64,000 nt of DNA from Amycolatopsis roodepoortensis (lineage in GTDB: Bacteria; Actinomycetota; Actinomycetes; Mycobacteriales; Pseudonocardiaceae). Position 1 is the stretch's first letter. Each line of letters starts with the position of its first letter. Position numbers and translations under genes: made by a program. Below, one piece after another: positions 1-7,911 of this stretch. Below the pieces are notes generated by a model. That model saw only the letters and a list, made by a program, of their open reading frames with translations, had not been told where the DNA came from and made no database searches. The stretch covers positions 744,001 through 808,000 of the forward strand of contig NZ_JADBEJ010000004.1 in the NCBI RefSeq assembly GCF_014873915.1, given 5' to 3'.

Positions 1-1
1 G

Positions 2-1129
2 ATCGCGAAGCTGGCCGAAGAGATCAACGGCGACCGGCGGACCACCGTGCGTTCGTTCGATCCGCGGGCCTCGTTGCGCGGTGTCCTTCCGGAGTCGTTG
101 CCACCGCGGGGATCCGATGCCGTGTCGGAAATACTGCTCACCGGTGCCACCGGATTCGTCGGGGCGTACCTGGTCCGCGAGTTGCTGGCGCGCGAGAACG
201 TGCGGGTGCACTGCCTCGTCCGTGCCGCCGACGAACGGTCGGGATGGCGGCGGCTGCGCGAAAACCTGGACCGCTACGGCCTGCGGGACGACGTCGACGA
301 GAAGCGGATCAGCGTGCTCCCCGGCGATCTCGCGGCACCCGGACTCGGGCTGACCGACACGGTGTTCGCGCGGCTCGCGGGCGAAATCGACCTGATCTGC
401 CACAACGGCGCCTGGGTCGACGCGCTCTCCAGTTACGAACAACTCGAAGGCGCCAACGTGGGCGGCACCCGCGAGCTGATCCGGCTGGCGGCCACCACGC
501 GGCTCAAGCGGCTGCAGTTCGTGTCGACCATTTCCGCCGGTGAGGAGAACGGCTCCCGCAGCGGATACGCGGAGACCAAGGCGCACGCGGAGCAGCTGGT
601 CATCACCGCGTACGAGCGCGGGCTACCGGCGGAGATCTGCCGTCTGCCCCGGATCGTCGGGGATTCGAGGACCGGGCAGGGGAACACGCGGGACATCATG
701 CTGCGGGTGCTGCGGAACATCCTCGAACTCGGCGCCGCGCCCGACACCGAGATCGAGGAACCGTGGATCGCGGTCGACGAGACGGCGAGCGCGCTCGCCC
801 GGCTCGGCCTGGACCGGCGGCCGGACGGCGGCCGGTTCGTGCTGGCGGGCGAACGGCCGATGCGGCTGACGTACCTGGTCGAGCTCCTGCGGAACGCCGG
901 TACCGACATCGGCACCCTGCCCGTGGCGGATTGGCTCTCCGCTCTCGAAGCCCATTCCCCCGAGGAACACGCCATCCTGAAGCTGCTCTTCGGCTCCACT
1001 TCGTCGAGCGGCCGCCCGAGCAGCGAATTCGAGCCCGTCGTCGTGCCGAGCCCCGACGACGGCGCGCTGCTCCGTTACGTCGACCGAATGCTCGTCCGGA
1101 CCGCTGCTGAAGGGCTGTCGCGAAAATGA
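2..1129 (+). CDS. Carrier-protein/thioester reductase megaenzyme, C-terminal part (5' truncated)
   Basis: The reading frame is open to the window edge, so this is the 3' end of a larger gene. The first visible residues look like the last helix of a carrier domain. An extended-SDR reductase domain follows: a Rossmann motif TGATGFVG (about residues 47-54 of the visible part) and a Tyr-x-x-x-Lys catalytic pair in SGYAETKAHAE (about 189-193). Such domains, at the C-terminus of NRPS/PKS or carboxylate-reductase proteins, use NADPH to release the thioester-bound chain as an aldehyde or alcohol. The stop codon overlaps the ATG of the E1 alpha gene (ATGA), so the genes are co-translated. The adenylation or condensation domains that would identify the substrate lie outside the window. 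Confidence 0.85.
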   Translation: MAKLAEEINGDRRTTVRSFDPRASLRGVLPESLPPRGSDAVSEILLTGATGFVGAYLVRELLARENVRVHCLVRAADERSGWRRLRENLDRYGLRDDVDEKRISVLPGDLAAPGLGLTDTVFARLAGEIDLICHNGAWVDALSSYEQLEGANVGGTRELIRLAATTRLKRLQFVSTISAGEENGSRSGYAETKAHAEQLVITAYERGLPAEICRLPRIVGDSRTGQGNTRDIMLRVLRNILELGAAPDTEIEEPWIAVDETASALARLGLDRRPDGGRFVLAGERPMRLTYLVELLRNAGTDIGTLPVADWLSALEAHSPEEHAILKLLFGSTSSSGRPSSEFEPVVVPSPDDGALLRYVDRMLVRTAAEGLSRK

Positions 1130-2100
1130 CCCGTGAGAACCGGCCGGCCCTGTACCGGTCCATGAAACTGATCCGCGAGTTCGAAGAGCGCTGCCTGGCG
1201 ATGGCCATCGCCGGGGAGATCGACGGCGGGATCCACCCGTACATCGGGCAGGAGGCCGTCGCGGTGGGCATCTGCGCGAACCTGACCGAACGCGACGGCA
1301 TCACCAGCACCCACCGGGGACACGGTCACGTGCTGGCGAAGGGCGCGGAACCGCGCCGCCTGCTCGCCGAACTCCTCGGCACCCTCGAAGGGTTCAACAA
1401 GGGCCGCGGCGGATCGATGCACGCGGCGGACATGAAGCTGGGCATCTTGGGCGCGAACGGCATCGTGGGCGCGGGCGGCGCGATCGCCTCCGGCGCCGCG
1501 TGGGCGGCCAAAGCCCGTGGCGATTCCGACGTCGTCGTCAGCTTCTTCGGCGACGGGGCGATGAGCCAGGGTGTCCTGCTGGAAGCCTTCAACCTGGCCG
1601 CGATCTGGTCGCTGCCGGTGTTGTTCGTCTGCGAGAACAACCAGTACGCGACGAGCCTCAAACTCGAAGCGGGGCTGGCGGGAGGCGCGACCCGGCGCGC
1701 CGAAGGCTTCGGGCTGGTTTCGCGCAGTGTCGACGGCATGGACGTCGAAGCGGTGGAGAGCGCCGCGGCGGAACTGCTCGAAGGGGTTCGCGCGGGGCGG
1801 GGTCCGGCGTTCCTGGAATGCCGGACGTACCGGTTCTTCGGGCACCATTCCGTGCTCGAACTCCTCGGGGTCGAGTTCCGCGACCCCGACGAGGTCGCTC
1901 TTTGGCGCACGAAGGACCCGATCCCGCTACTGGGCGATCAGCTAGGCGAAGACGTCGTCGCCGGGATCGACGCGGCTGTCAAGGAAACCATCGACGAGGC
2001 GGTCGAGTTCGCGAAGAACGCGCCGTCGCCCGACCCGAAGGACGCACTCATGTACCTGTACGCGGGAGCCACCGCCGTCCGGCCGGGGGTGATCCTGTGA
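1126..2100 (+). CDS. Thiamine-pyrophosphate dehydrogenase E1 alpha subunit (pyruvate/acetoin dehydrogenase type)
   Basis: 324 residues, the usual length for the alpha subunit of heterotetrameric 2-oxo acid or acetoin dehydrogenases. The TPP/magnesium motif runs from GDG (142-144) to NN (171-172), and the signature GRGGSMHAADMK precedes it. The family decarboxylates a 2-oxo acid on TPP and passes the acyl unit to a lipoyl E2 or, in some biosynthetic clusters, to a carrier protein. The gene overlaps the upstream thioester reductase (ATGA) and the downstream beta subunit (GTGA). No E2 or E3 gene is visible here. That context favours a role in supplying an acyl starter or extender to the assembly line rather than central metabolism; this role is inferred. 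Confidence 0.9.
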   Translation: MTRENRPALYRSMKLIREFEERCLAMAIAGEIDGGIHPYIGQEAVAVGICANLTERDGITSTHRGHGHVLAKGAEPRRLLAELLGTLEGFNKGRGGSMHAADMKLGILGANGIVGAGGAIASGAAWAAKARGDSDVVVSFFGDGAMSQGVLLEAFNLAAIWSLPVLFVCENNQYATSLKLEAGLAGGATRRAEGFGLVSRSVDGMDVEAVESAAAELLEGVRAGRGPAFLECRTYRFFGHHSVLELLGVEFRDPDEVALWRTKDPIPLLGDQLGEDVVAGIDAAVKETIDEAVEFAKNAPSPDPKDALMYLYAGATAVRPGVIL

Positions 2101-3080
2101 GCGGGCTGCCTTCGCCGGAGAACTTCGGCTACATGCACGCGATGAACCGCGCCCTGCACGCCGAGATGGCTGCCGACGAGGACGTCTTCCTGCTCGGCGA
2201 GGACGTCGGCGTCGGGGCGAGCGGGGTCACTTCGGGGCTGCTGCCCCGGTTCGGCCCGGAGCGGGTGCTGGACACTCCGCTGTCCGAGCAGGCCTTCACC
2301 AGTTTCGGGACCGGTGCGGCGATGGCGGGCAAGAAACCGGTGATCGAGTTCCAGATCTCCTCGCTGATCTACCTCGTCTTCGAACAGATCGTGAACCAGG
2401 CCCACAAGTTCTCCCTGATGACCGGTGGACAGGTCCGGATCCCGGTCACCTATCTCGTGTCCGGATCGGGTTCGCGGTTCGGCTGGGCGGGCCAGCATTC
2501 GGACAACCCGTACAGCCTGCTCGCGCACGCGGGGATCAAGACCGTCGTCCCGGGTCTGGCCGCCGACGCGTACGGGCTGCTGCGGGCGGCGATCCAGGAT
2601 CCGGATCCGGTGGCCGTGTTCGCTCCCTCTCCGCTGCTGGGCGCGACGGACGTCTCGTACGCGGGCGAAGAGGACATCGTGCCGCTGGGGCAGGCGAACG
2701 TCGTCCGGGAAGGCGGCGACCTGACGGTCGTGGCGGTGGGCCAGCACGTCGGCACGGCGATCGAGGTCGCCGAGAATCTCGCGGACCGGGTCGACATCGA
2801 GATCGTCGACCCGCGCACGGTGTACCCCTTCGACTGGGAGTGCCTGCGCAAGTCGGTCGACAAGACCGGGCGGCTGATCGTGATCGACGACTCGAACCGC
2901 ATGTGCGGGCTGGGGGCGGAGATCGTCGCGACCGCGGCCGAGGAATTCGATCTGGTGGCACCGCCGCGGCGGGTCTGCCGTCCGGACGGCACCGTCATCC
3001 CGTACGCCCTCGCGCTCGACAAGGCCCTGGTACCCGGGGCGGCGGAACTGACGGCCGCCGTCGACGCGGCACTGCGTTAG
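2097..3080 (+). CDS. Thiamine-pyrophosphate dehydrogenase E1 beta subunit
   Basis: The start is the GTG at 2097 that overlaps the alpha-subunit stop (GTGA), giving 327 residues, normal for E1 beta. A longer frame open from 1500 is antisense-like read-through of the alpha gene and is not used. Recognisable beta-subunit blocks are LGEDVGVGASGV near the N-terminus, the conserved DTPLSEQAFTSFGTGAAMAG block with its catalytic-site Glu, and the C-terminal transketolase domain with VDPRTVYPFDWE. It should form an alpha2beta2 E1 with the preceding gene product. It is followed after 9 bases, containing an AGGAGG-like ribosome site, by the DinB-fold gene. Confidence 0.92.
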   Translation: MSGLPSPENFGYMHAMNRALHAEMAADEDVFLLGEDVGVGASGVTSGLLPRFGPERVLDTPLSEQAFTSFGTGAAMAGKKPVIEFQISSLIYLVFEQIVNQAHKFSLMTGGQVRIPVTYLVSGSGSRFGWAGQHSDNPYSLLAHAGIKTVVPGLAADAYGLLRAAIQDPDPVAVFAPSPLLGATDVSYAGEEDIVPLGQANVVREGGDLTVVAVGQHVGTAIEVAENLADRVDIEIVDPRTVYPFDWECLRKSVDKTGRLIVIDDSNRMCGLGAEIVATAAEEFDLVAPPRRVCRPDGTVIPYALALDKALVPGAAELTAAVDAALR

Positions 3081-3089
3081 GAGGAACCC

Positions 3090-3668
3090 ATGGAAACCTT
3101 GGATCGCCACCGGCGGACACAGGACGCCTTCGATGCCGTGCTCGCCACCGTGCGGCCGGACCAGTGGGACGCGGCCTCGGCGTGCGAACACTGGACGGTG
3201 CGCGACGTGACCGGTCACGTCATCTGGGGGCTGGAGGTGCTTCGCCACCACGCGTCGGGCCGGGAATTCACGGTGGAGAACGGGCCCGCGGGATCAGAGA
3301 AGCCCGGCGAACTGGCCGGTGAGGACCCGCTGGCCGCATGGCGCGCGGCCAGGAAAGCGGCCGATACCGCCGTCACCGGCGAGCTGCTCGGCCGTCCCGC
3401 TCCCGCGTGGTACGTCGCCAACCGTCCTGATGCGACGGTCACGGACTACCTGGCGCTGCTGACGTTCGACACCCTGGTGCACACCTGGGACATCGGTTCC
3501 GCGCTCGGGATGGACGTGCGCATGGATCCGGACATCGTCGCGCCGTCGTTCTCCCTGGCCCGGCTGATCATCAGCCGTACGCCGGGCACCTTCGGGCCGC
3601 GGGTGAAACCGCCCGCGGACGCCGGCCCGCAGGCGCGGTTCCTGGCCTTCCTCGGCCGCTCGGCCTGA
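3090..3668 (+). CDS. TIGR03086/maleylpyruvate isomerase N-terminal fold protein (DinB-like)
   Basis: 192 residues with the actinobacterial DinB/MDMPI pattern: an N-terminal helix ending in DQWDAASACEHWTVRDVTGHVIWG, where the conserved Cys-x-x-Trp-Thr-Val-Arg-Asp and the His that follows are part of the metal site, and a C-terminal VHTWDIGSALGMD block. Family members bind a divalent metal with three His residues, and some are mycothiol-dependent isomerases or transferases. The substrate cannot be read from the sequence. The gene directly follows E1 beta with a good AGGAGG ribosome site, so it probably belongs to the same operon, which ends at the palindrome beginning at 3681. Confidence 0.8.
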   Translation: METLDRHRRTQDAFDAVLATVRPDQWDAASACEHWTVRDVTGHVIWGLEVLRHHASGREFTVENGPAGSEKPGELAGEDPLAAWRAARKAADTAVTGELLGRPAPAWYVANRPDATVTDYLALLTFDTLVHTWDIGSALGMDVRMDPDIVAPSFSLARLIISRTPGTFGPRVKPPADAGPQARFLAFLGRSA

Positions 3669-3680
3669 GCCCGGCGTTTC

Positions 3681-3735
3681 GCGCGTGAAGGCCCCCTTCC
3701 CTCGGCTCAGCCGAGGGAAGGGGGCCTTCACGCGC
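3681..3735. repeat. Long palindrome, family A copy 1 (probable terminator)
   Basis: Two perfect 27-nt arms (3681-3707 and 3709-3735) surround a single central base. The arms begin GCGCGTGAAGGCCCCC and reach CCTCGGCT at the centre. It lies 12 bases after the stop of the upstream operon. Nearly identical copies occur at 22079-22129, 37473-37527 and 54552-54612. In RNA it would fold into a very stable hairpin on either strand, so intrinsic termination is likely although no T-run follows. Confidence 0.85.
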
Positions 3736-3789
3736 TTCGGAGGGTGCGGCGATAGCGAGCCTTCGGCTTGACGCTCACGGCGCGATCGT

Positions 3790-3806
3790 TATAGGTTCTA
3801 ACTATA
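3790..3806. promoter_or_regulatory. AT-rich promoter/operator-like inverted repeat
   Basis: TATAG and CTATA flank a 7-nt spacer in an AT-rich patch that is unusual for this DNA. It sits 35 bases upstream of the secreted SRPBCC gene, which has its own GGGGAAG ribosome site. A promoter or repressor site is a reasonable reading, but no -10/-35 pair can be assigned with confidence. Confidence 0.35.
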
Positions 3807-3840
3807 GCGACAAGCGCTAACGCATCGAAGGGGAAGTGTC

Positions 3841-4482
3841 ATGTTCCGCACCGCACGCCGCCGGATCACCACCCGCGTCGCCCTGCTCACGGTCCCGCTG
3901 GCCATCGCCGGCGTCCTCGGCGCCACGGCGCCCGCCCAGGCGACCGCCGCCCACCACAAGCCGGCTTCGCTCACCTGCCAAGGCAAAGGCATCGACCGAT
4001 CCGCCAAGGTGCACTACCGGACCGAGATCTTCGTCAAGGCACCGATACGCACCATCTGGAACCTGCAGACCGACGTGGAGGCCTGGCCGTCCTGGCAGAA
4101 CCCCGCCATCCCCGTCACCATGAAACGGCTGGACGACGGCCCGCTGCGCAAGCATTCCCGCTTCCAGTGGACCATTCCCGTCCCGCCCGGCATGCCCTAC
4201 CCGCCCGGTGACGTGACCATCGTGTCCACCGTCCGGCAACTCCAGCCCGGCAAATGCATCCGCTGGACCGGGCCCCTCGACGGCCCCGGCGGCATGCACA
4301 TCGACGGCGTCCACGTCTGGAACTTCGTCAAGGTCCCCGGCGGCGTCATCGTGCGCACCGAGGAGAGCCACACCGGCCCGCAGGTCGACAAGGACGTGCC
4401 CGGCTCCACCGCGATGCTCGGGCAGGGCCTCGAAATCTGGCTGAAGGACCTGAAGAAGGCCGCCGAAAGCCGGAACCAATAA
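3841..4482 (+). CDS. Secreted SRPBCC (START/polyketide-cyclase-like) family protein
   Basis: 213 residues. The N-terminus is a clear Sec signal: arginine-rich start, hydrophobic VALLTVPLAIAGVLG, and an APAQA-like cleavage site near residue 35. The mature part has the SRPBCC pattern: VHYRTEIFVKAPIRTIWNLQTDVEAWPSWQNP, followed by a ligand-cavity beta sheet and a final amphipathic helix. SRPBCC proteins bind hydrophobic ligands in a helix-grip cavity; export is less common and the ligand is unknown. It is preceded by a short AT-rich region with a TATAG/CTATA inverted repeat and followed after 9 bases by the kinase-like gene. Confidence 0.8.
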   Translation: MFRTARRRITTRVALLTVPLAIAGVLGATAPAQATAAHHKPASLTCQGKGIDRSAKVHYRTEIFVKAPIRTIWNLQTDVEAWPSWQNPAIPVTMKRLDDGPLRKHSRFQWTIPVPPGMPYPPGDVTIVSTVRQLQPGKCIRWTGPLDGPGGMHIDGVHVWNFVKVPGGVIVRTEESHTGPQVDKDVPGSTAMLGQGLEIWLKDLKKAAESRNQ

Positions 4483-4491
4483 GCTTTTCGC

Positions 4492-5088
4492 ATGGAGATC
4501 ATCGGGCCCGCCGACGCGCTTCCCGGACACCGGATCCGGCGGGTCGCGGTGGCGGGCCCCGCGGGATCCGGCAAATCGACGCTGGCGCGAACCCTGTGTG
4601 AACGCATGGGGATCCAGTTCGTCGAATTCGAGTCCTTCTTCCACGCGCCGGGCTGGACGGTGCGGGAGACCTGGCAGGCCGACGTCCTGGAATTCGTGGC
4701 CGGCGACGAATGGGCCATCGAATGGCAGGGCGAAGAGGTCCGGGAACGGATGACCGCGCGGCTGGACGTCCTGGTCTGGCTCGACCATCCGCGTGCCATG
4801 ACCGTGGCGCGCACGGTCGTCCGGACGCTGAAGCGCCGCGTGGGACGCGGCTCGAAGATCGCCGGCGGCAACGTCGAGGGCCCGCTGCACACGTTCTTCA
4901 CCGATCGCGATCACATCGTCAAGCTCGCCTGGCGCTACCACCCGATGATCCGGGCCCGCGTGCGCAAGGTCATCGCCGAGAACCGGTATCCGGACCTCGT
5001 CGTCGTCCGGCTGCGCGGGCAGCGTCAGGTCGATCGCTGGCTCGACGGGCCGTTCGCCCGCAACCTCCGCTACGGCACCGGCGGCTGA
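4492..5088 (+). CDS. P-loop NTPase, adenylate-kinase/FlaR-like
   Basis: 198 residues with a Walker A motif GPAGSGKST at about residues 22-30. The layout matches the small kinase-like topology-modulation (FlaR-type) family: a Phe/His/Trp region (FESFFHAPGWTVRETW) in place of the usual nucleotide-binding lid, a VWLDHP strand as Walker B, and a basic segment LKRRVGRG. These proteins resemble nucleoside or adenylate kinases, but their substrate is generally unknown. The stop is immediately followed by a 6-bp hairpin (5089-5105) that may end the transcript. Confidence 0.75.
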   Translation: MEIIGPADALPGHRIRRVAVAGPAGSGKSTLARTLCERMGIQFVEFESFFHAPGWTVRETWQADVLEFVAGDEWAIEWQGEEVRERMTARLDVLVWLDHPRAMTVARTVVRTLKRRVGRGSKIAGGNVEGPLHTFFTDRDHIVKLAWRYHPMIRARVRKVIAENRYPDLVVVRLRGQRQVDRWLDGPFARNLRYGTGG

Positions 5089-5105
5089 CTGTCCGATGAG
5101 GACAG
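5089..5105 (+). terminator. Short hairpin after the kinase-like gene
   Basis: CTGTCC (5089-5094) and GGACAG (5100-5105) with a 5-nt loop begin at the base after the stop codon. The stem is short and has no T-tract, so termination is only suggested. The rest of the gap to 5314 shows no gene and presumably holds the promoter of the ESX-linked genes. Confidence 0.4.
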
Positions 5106-5314
5106 CGGGCGGCTGCCCCGAACCGCCACCCCCCGCGGACCTTTCGGGCAGTCCTTGATCACCGGGGTTGTCCCGGTACGCGCCCGGTGGTAACGATACG
5201 TGCGGGCCGGGACGGCCGGTCCACCCTCCGCGCTGGGAAGCCGAGGGTGTTCCGCCTCGTCGACCTCGTATTTCCGCCGATCGTGATCCCATCCCAACCA
5301 GGCCAAGGCGACGC

Positions 5315-5887
5315 ATGCAACCCAATTTCGACGCAGGTGAGGACTTCGCACTCCTTTTGGAGCGAGAGGCCAAGAAACTCGAGGAAAAAGCCCAAGCCCT
5401 GACGGCCGCGTTCACCGCCTCGGCGTCCACGGTGACCTCTCCCGACGGCTCGGTGACGGTGACGGTCGAGGCCAACGGCTCGCTGAGCGCCATCGAGTTC
5501 GGCAACCGGGCCACCTCGCTGGGACCGGCACGGCTCTCTTCTCTGGTCATGCAGACGGTGCGCACGGCCCAGCGCAGGACCGTCGAGAAGGTCACCGAGT
5601 CCTACACCGAGATCAACGGTGAAGACGAGGCCGCGCAACTGGTCCGCACCTTCCTGCCGAAGGTGGAGGACGAGGAGACCGCGCCGGGCGACCCGGAACA
5701 GGACAAGTGGGCGCCGGAGGCGCACAACGAGCCGCCGCGTCCTCAGGCGGGATACCGGCCGCCGCCCCCGCAGGCCGGCCCCCCGATGCCGCCGCAGCCC
5801 GGCCGCCCCGTGCGGCCGCCGACCCCCCCGGCGCCGCGACCCCGGCGACCGGCCTCCCCCGACGACGATGAGATGAGCCCCTGGTGA
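5315..5887 (+). CDS. YbaB/EbfC-family protein with proline-rich tail
   Basis: 190 residues from the ATG at 5315; an upstream GTG would add residues that are not family-like. The N-terminal 100 residues fit the YbaB/EbfC fold: long charged helix LLLEREAKKLEEKAQALTAAF, a beta hairpin DGSVTVTVEANGSLSAIEFG, then a second helix. The C-terminal third is a proline-rich low-complexity tail (PPPPQAGPPMPPQPGRP) ending in acidic residues. In actinomycetes such proteins are often encoded just before ESX substrate genes, as here. The stop overlaps the next start (GTGA). Either DNA binding or a chaperone-like role in ESX substrate handling is possible. Confidence 0.75.
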   Translation: MQPNFDAGEDFALLLEREAKKLEEKAQALTAAFTASASTVTSPDGSVTVTVEANGSLSAIEFGNRATSLGPARLSSLVMQTVRTAQRRTVEKVTESYTEINGEDEAAQLVRTFLPKVEDEETAPGDPEQDKWAPEAHNEPPRPQAGYRPPPPQAGPPMPPQPGRPVRPPTPPAPRPRRPASPDDDEMSPW

Positions 5888-6216
5888 CCGGATTCGGTGT
5901 CGACACGGAGACCATGAACGAGTTCGCCGGTCACCTCGGCAGACTCGAGGACGCCCTGCGGAAGAGCGCCGACATGGTGGGCAGTTGCGTGGCGGACCCC
6001 GGCATCTTCGGCATTTTCGGCGGCCAGATCTACGGCGCCGGCGCGAGCATGCACTGCGGGAAGGCGCGGGACCACCTCCACAAGTACTCGGAGAACGTGC
6101 AGGAGTTCTCGGACAGGGTGCGCGAGGCGGCGAAGCAGTACAAAGCCAACGAGCAGGAGACCGAGAGGCTGATCACCGAAGCCGGCAAGGGGATCGACGA
6201 GGTGAAGGTCAAGTGA
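5884..6216 (+). CDS. EspC-like (DUF2580) type VII secretion target
   Basis: 110 residues, almost entirely helical, starting at a GTG that overlaps the YbaB stop. It lacks a WXG motif but carries YKANE near the C-terminus, which fits the Tyr-x-x-x-Asp/Glu export signal of ESX substrates. Together with the VDTETMNEFAGHLGRLEDALRK start this matches the EspC/DUF2580 group, typically encoded beside a larger WXG100-type partner. The next gene overlaps its stop (GTGA) and would be that partner. The protein is probably exported as a heterodimer; no ESX ATPase or membrane channel is encoded in this window. Confidence 0.75.
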   Translation: MTGFGVDTETMNEFAGHLGRLEDALRKSADMVGSCVADPGIFGIFGGQIYGAGASMHCGKARDHLHKYSENVQEFSDRVREAAKQYKANEQETERLITEAGKGIDEVKVK

Positions 6217-7472
6217 GCGACGAGTACCACCGCAACGATTTCGGGAACAACACCGGCACGAAGGCCAGCGACTTCAAGGACGAGAAGAACAGCTTCCTCG
6301 CGGGTAGCGGCGACACCACGGGCGCGGGCTTCTTCGATTCCGCGTTCTCGCTGAAGAAGGCCGTCGACGAAGGGGACAGCCTCAGCATCGGACTGGCCTC
6401 GGCGGGGATGGCGATCGAGATCCTCGGCATGGTCGCCGATCCGATCGGCTCGCTGCTCACCGCCGGGATCGGCTGGCTGATCGAGCACATCGTCATCTTC
6501 CGCTGGCCGTTGGACTTCCTGCTGGGAGACCCGAAGGGCATCGAGGCGGCCAAGACCGCGATCTACAAAGAGGGCGCGGAGGTGCGGGAGTGGGCGAAGG
6601 ACCACGACGCCGCCACCAAGAAGTTCATGGAGAAGTGGACGGGCGAGTCCGCCGACACCTTCCGGGCCGACATGGAGGGCGTCGCCGCCCAGATCGAGGC
6701 GCTCGCCGGGTACATCGAATTCGCGGGCAAGCAGATGGGGATCGCCGGTGCCGTCATCGGCGCGGTCCGCGGCATCGTCCGCGACATCATCGCCATGACG
6801 CTGGCGGGCATCCTCAAGGCGGCGATCGTCGCGGTGGCGCTGGCGCCGGTCACCTTCGGCGGTTCGATCATCGCGGCGATCACCTCCATCATGAGCACGG
6901 TCGCGGTGGCGATCGCCAAGATCGCCAAGCAGATCGCCGACGTCGCCAAGAAGCTCGCCGAGATGCTCAAGATCCTCGCGAAGACCCGCGGCGCGGCCGA
7001 CGACGTCGTCAAGCTGACCCTCGGCGGCGGCAAGATCACCCTGCCCAAGCCGAAACCCGCTGGTGGCACACCGATGCCCGGTGGCAAGAAGCCGATCGAA
7101 GGCCCGCCCCCGAAGCCGGGCGACGGCACTCCGGACGCGACGCCCGACGCTCCGAAGCCCAAACCGGAGAAGCTCAGCGACATACCCCCGAGGGTGGTGC
7201 GCGAGAAGCTGGCGAAGGAGTTGGAGGGGCATCCCGACGCCAAGAAGATCTTGGAGCGGTACGACTACTGGAACAGCTTCCCGATCGGTGACCTGAAAAC
7301 GAGGTTCCCGAAGGCGGCGGACGCGCTCGACAAGCTCGAGAAGGGGCTCAAGATCCTCAGCGACCCGACCTACGGCGCGTCGGGCATGGCGGGGAAGACC
7401 GTCGTCGAGTTGACGAAGGCCATCCCGCCAGCCGTGAAAGAGACACCGCCGGAGGAGAAGGAAGAGCAGTAA
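6213..7472 (+). CDS. WXG100-type ESX protein with hydrophobic core and proline-rich C-terminus
   Basis: 419 residues from the GTG at 6213, which overlaps the preceding gene. A WXG-type turn (EKWTGESADTF) lies near residue 145 between two long helices, as in ESX/PPE-like proteins. Hydrophobic segments follow (IAGAVIGAVRGIVRDIIAM; AVALAPVTFGGSIIAAITS), then Lys/Ala-rich helices, a Pro/Lys linker and a charged helical C-terminal domain of about 110 residues that I do not recognise. It has no obvious nuclease or NADase motif, so calling it a toxin is not supported. The operon ends at the 13-bp hairpin at 7477-7516. Confidence 0.7.
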   Translation: MSDEYHRNDFGNNTGTKASDFKDEKNSFLAGSGDTTGAGFFDSAFSLKKAVDEGDSLSIGLASAGMAIEILGMVADPIGSLLTAGIGWLIEHIVIFRWPLDFLLGDPKGIEAAKTAIYKEGAEVREWAKDHDAATKKFMEKWTGESADTFRADMEGVAAQIEALAGYIEFAGKQMGIAGAVIGAVRGIVRDIIAMTLAGILKAAIVAVALAPVTFGGSIIAAITSIMSTVAVAIAKIAKQIADVAKKLAEMLKILAKTRGAADDVVKLTLGGGKITLPKPKPAGGTPMPGGKKPIEGPPPKPGDGTPDATPDAPKPKPEKLSDIPPRVVREKLAKELEGHPDAKKILERYDYWNSFPIGDLKTRFPKAADALDKLEKGLKILSDPTYGASGMAGKTVVELTKAIPPAVKETPPEEKEEQ

Positions 7473-7476
7473 GGGG

Positions 7477-7516
7477 CAGGCGGCCCTGTACCGGTGTTCC
7501 GGGACAGGGCCGCCTG
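7477..7516. terminator. Intrinsic terminator-like hairpin
   Basis: Perfect 13-bp arms CAGGCGGCCCTGT (7477-7489) and its complement (7504-7516) with a 14-nt loop, starting 4 bases after the ESX protein stop and ending 16 bases before the RidA start. It probably separates the two transcription units. Confidence 0.65.
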
Positions 7517-7532
7517 TGCTTTCGTTCGAGTC

Positions 7533-7910
7533 ATGACTGAACGGGTGAACATCTCCTCCGGCGGCGACTACGAGACGGTCTTCGGCTACAGCCGGGCGGT
7601 GCGCGTCGGCGAGCACATCCACGTTTCCGGGACCACGGCGCGCGAGCCCGCCCGCTCGGGTGACGCGTACGAGCAGGCCGTGGCCGTGCTTTCGATCATC
7701 GAGGCCGCGCTGCGGGACGCCGGCTCGAGTCTGGTCGCGGTGGTCCGCACGGTCACCTACGTCACCGACATCAAGGACGCCGACCTGGTGGCGCGGGCGC
7801 ACCGGGAAGCCTTCGGTGACGTGCTGCCCGCGGCCACCATGGTCGAGGTGTCGGCGTTGCTCGACCCGAAGATGAAGGTCGAGATCGAGGCCTACGCCAT
7901 CGAGAAGTAG
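7533..7910 (+). CDS. RidA/YjgF/UK114 family protein
   Basis: 125 residues from ATG 7533. It shows the RidA pattern: VGEHIHVSGTTA, then YEQAVAVLSIIEAALRDAGSSLVAVVRTVTYVTDI, and a C-terminal MVEVSALLDPKMKVEIEAYA, where the usual conserved Arg of imine deaminases is replaced by Lys or Leu. RidA proteins form trimers; canonical members hydrolyse reactive enamines and imines from PLP enzymes. The absence of the Arg in the DP-x-x-x-VEIEA block suggests a subfamily without classical 2-aminoacrylate deaminase activity. It sits alone between a terminator and the convergent multicopper oxidase gene, one base apart. Confidence 0.85.
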   Translation: MTERVNISSGGDYETVFGYSRAVRVGEHIHVSGTTAREPARSGDAYEQAVAVLSIIEAALRDAGSSLVAVVRTVTYVTDIKDADLVARAHREAFGDVLPAATMVEVSALLDPKMKVEIEAYAIEK

Positions 7911-7911
7911 C

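Noticed and set aside
1500..3080. 526-codon frame over E1 alpha and beta as a fusion
   Set aside because: Its first part is an out-of-frame shadow of E1 alpha; E1 beta begins at GTG 2097.
3294..3731. ORFs starting MKAPFPRLSRGKGAFT at several places
   Set aside because: The shared start is the translation of the palindrome family A, not a gene family.
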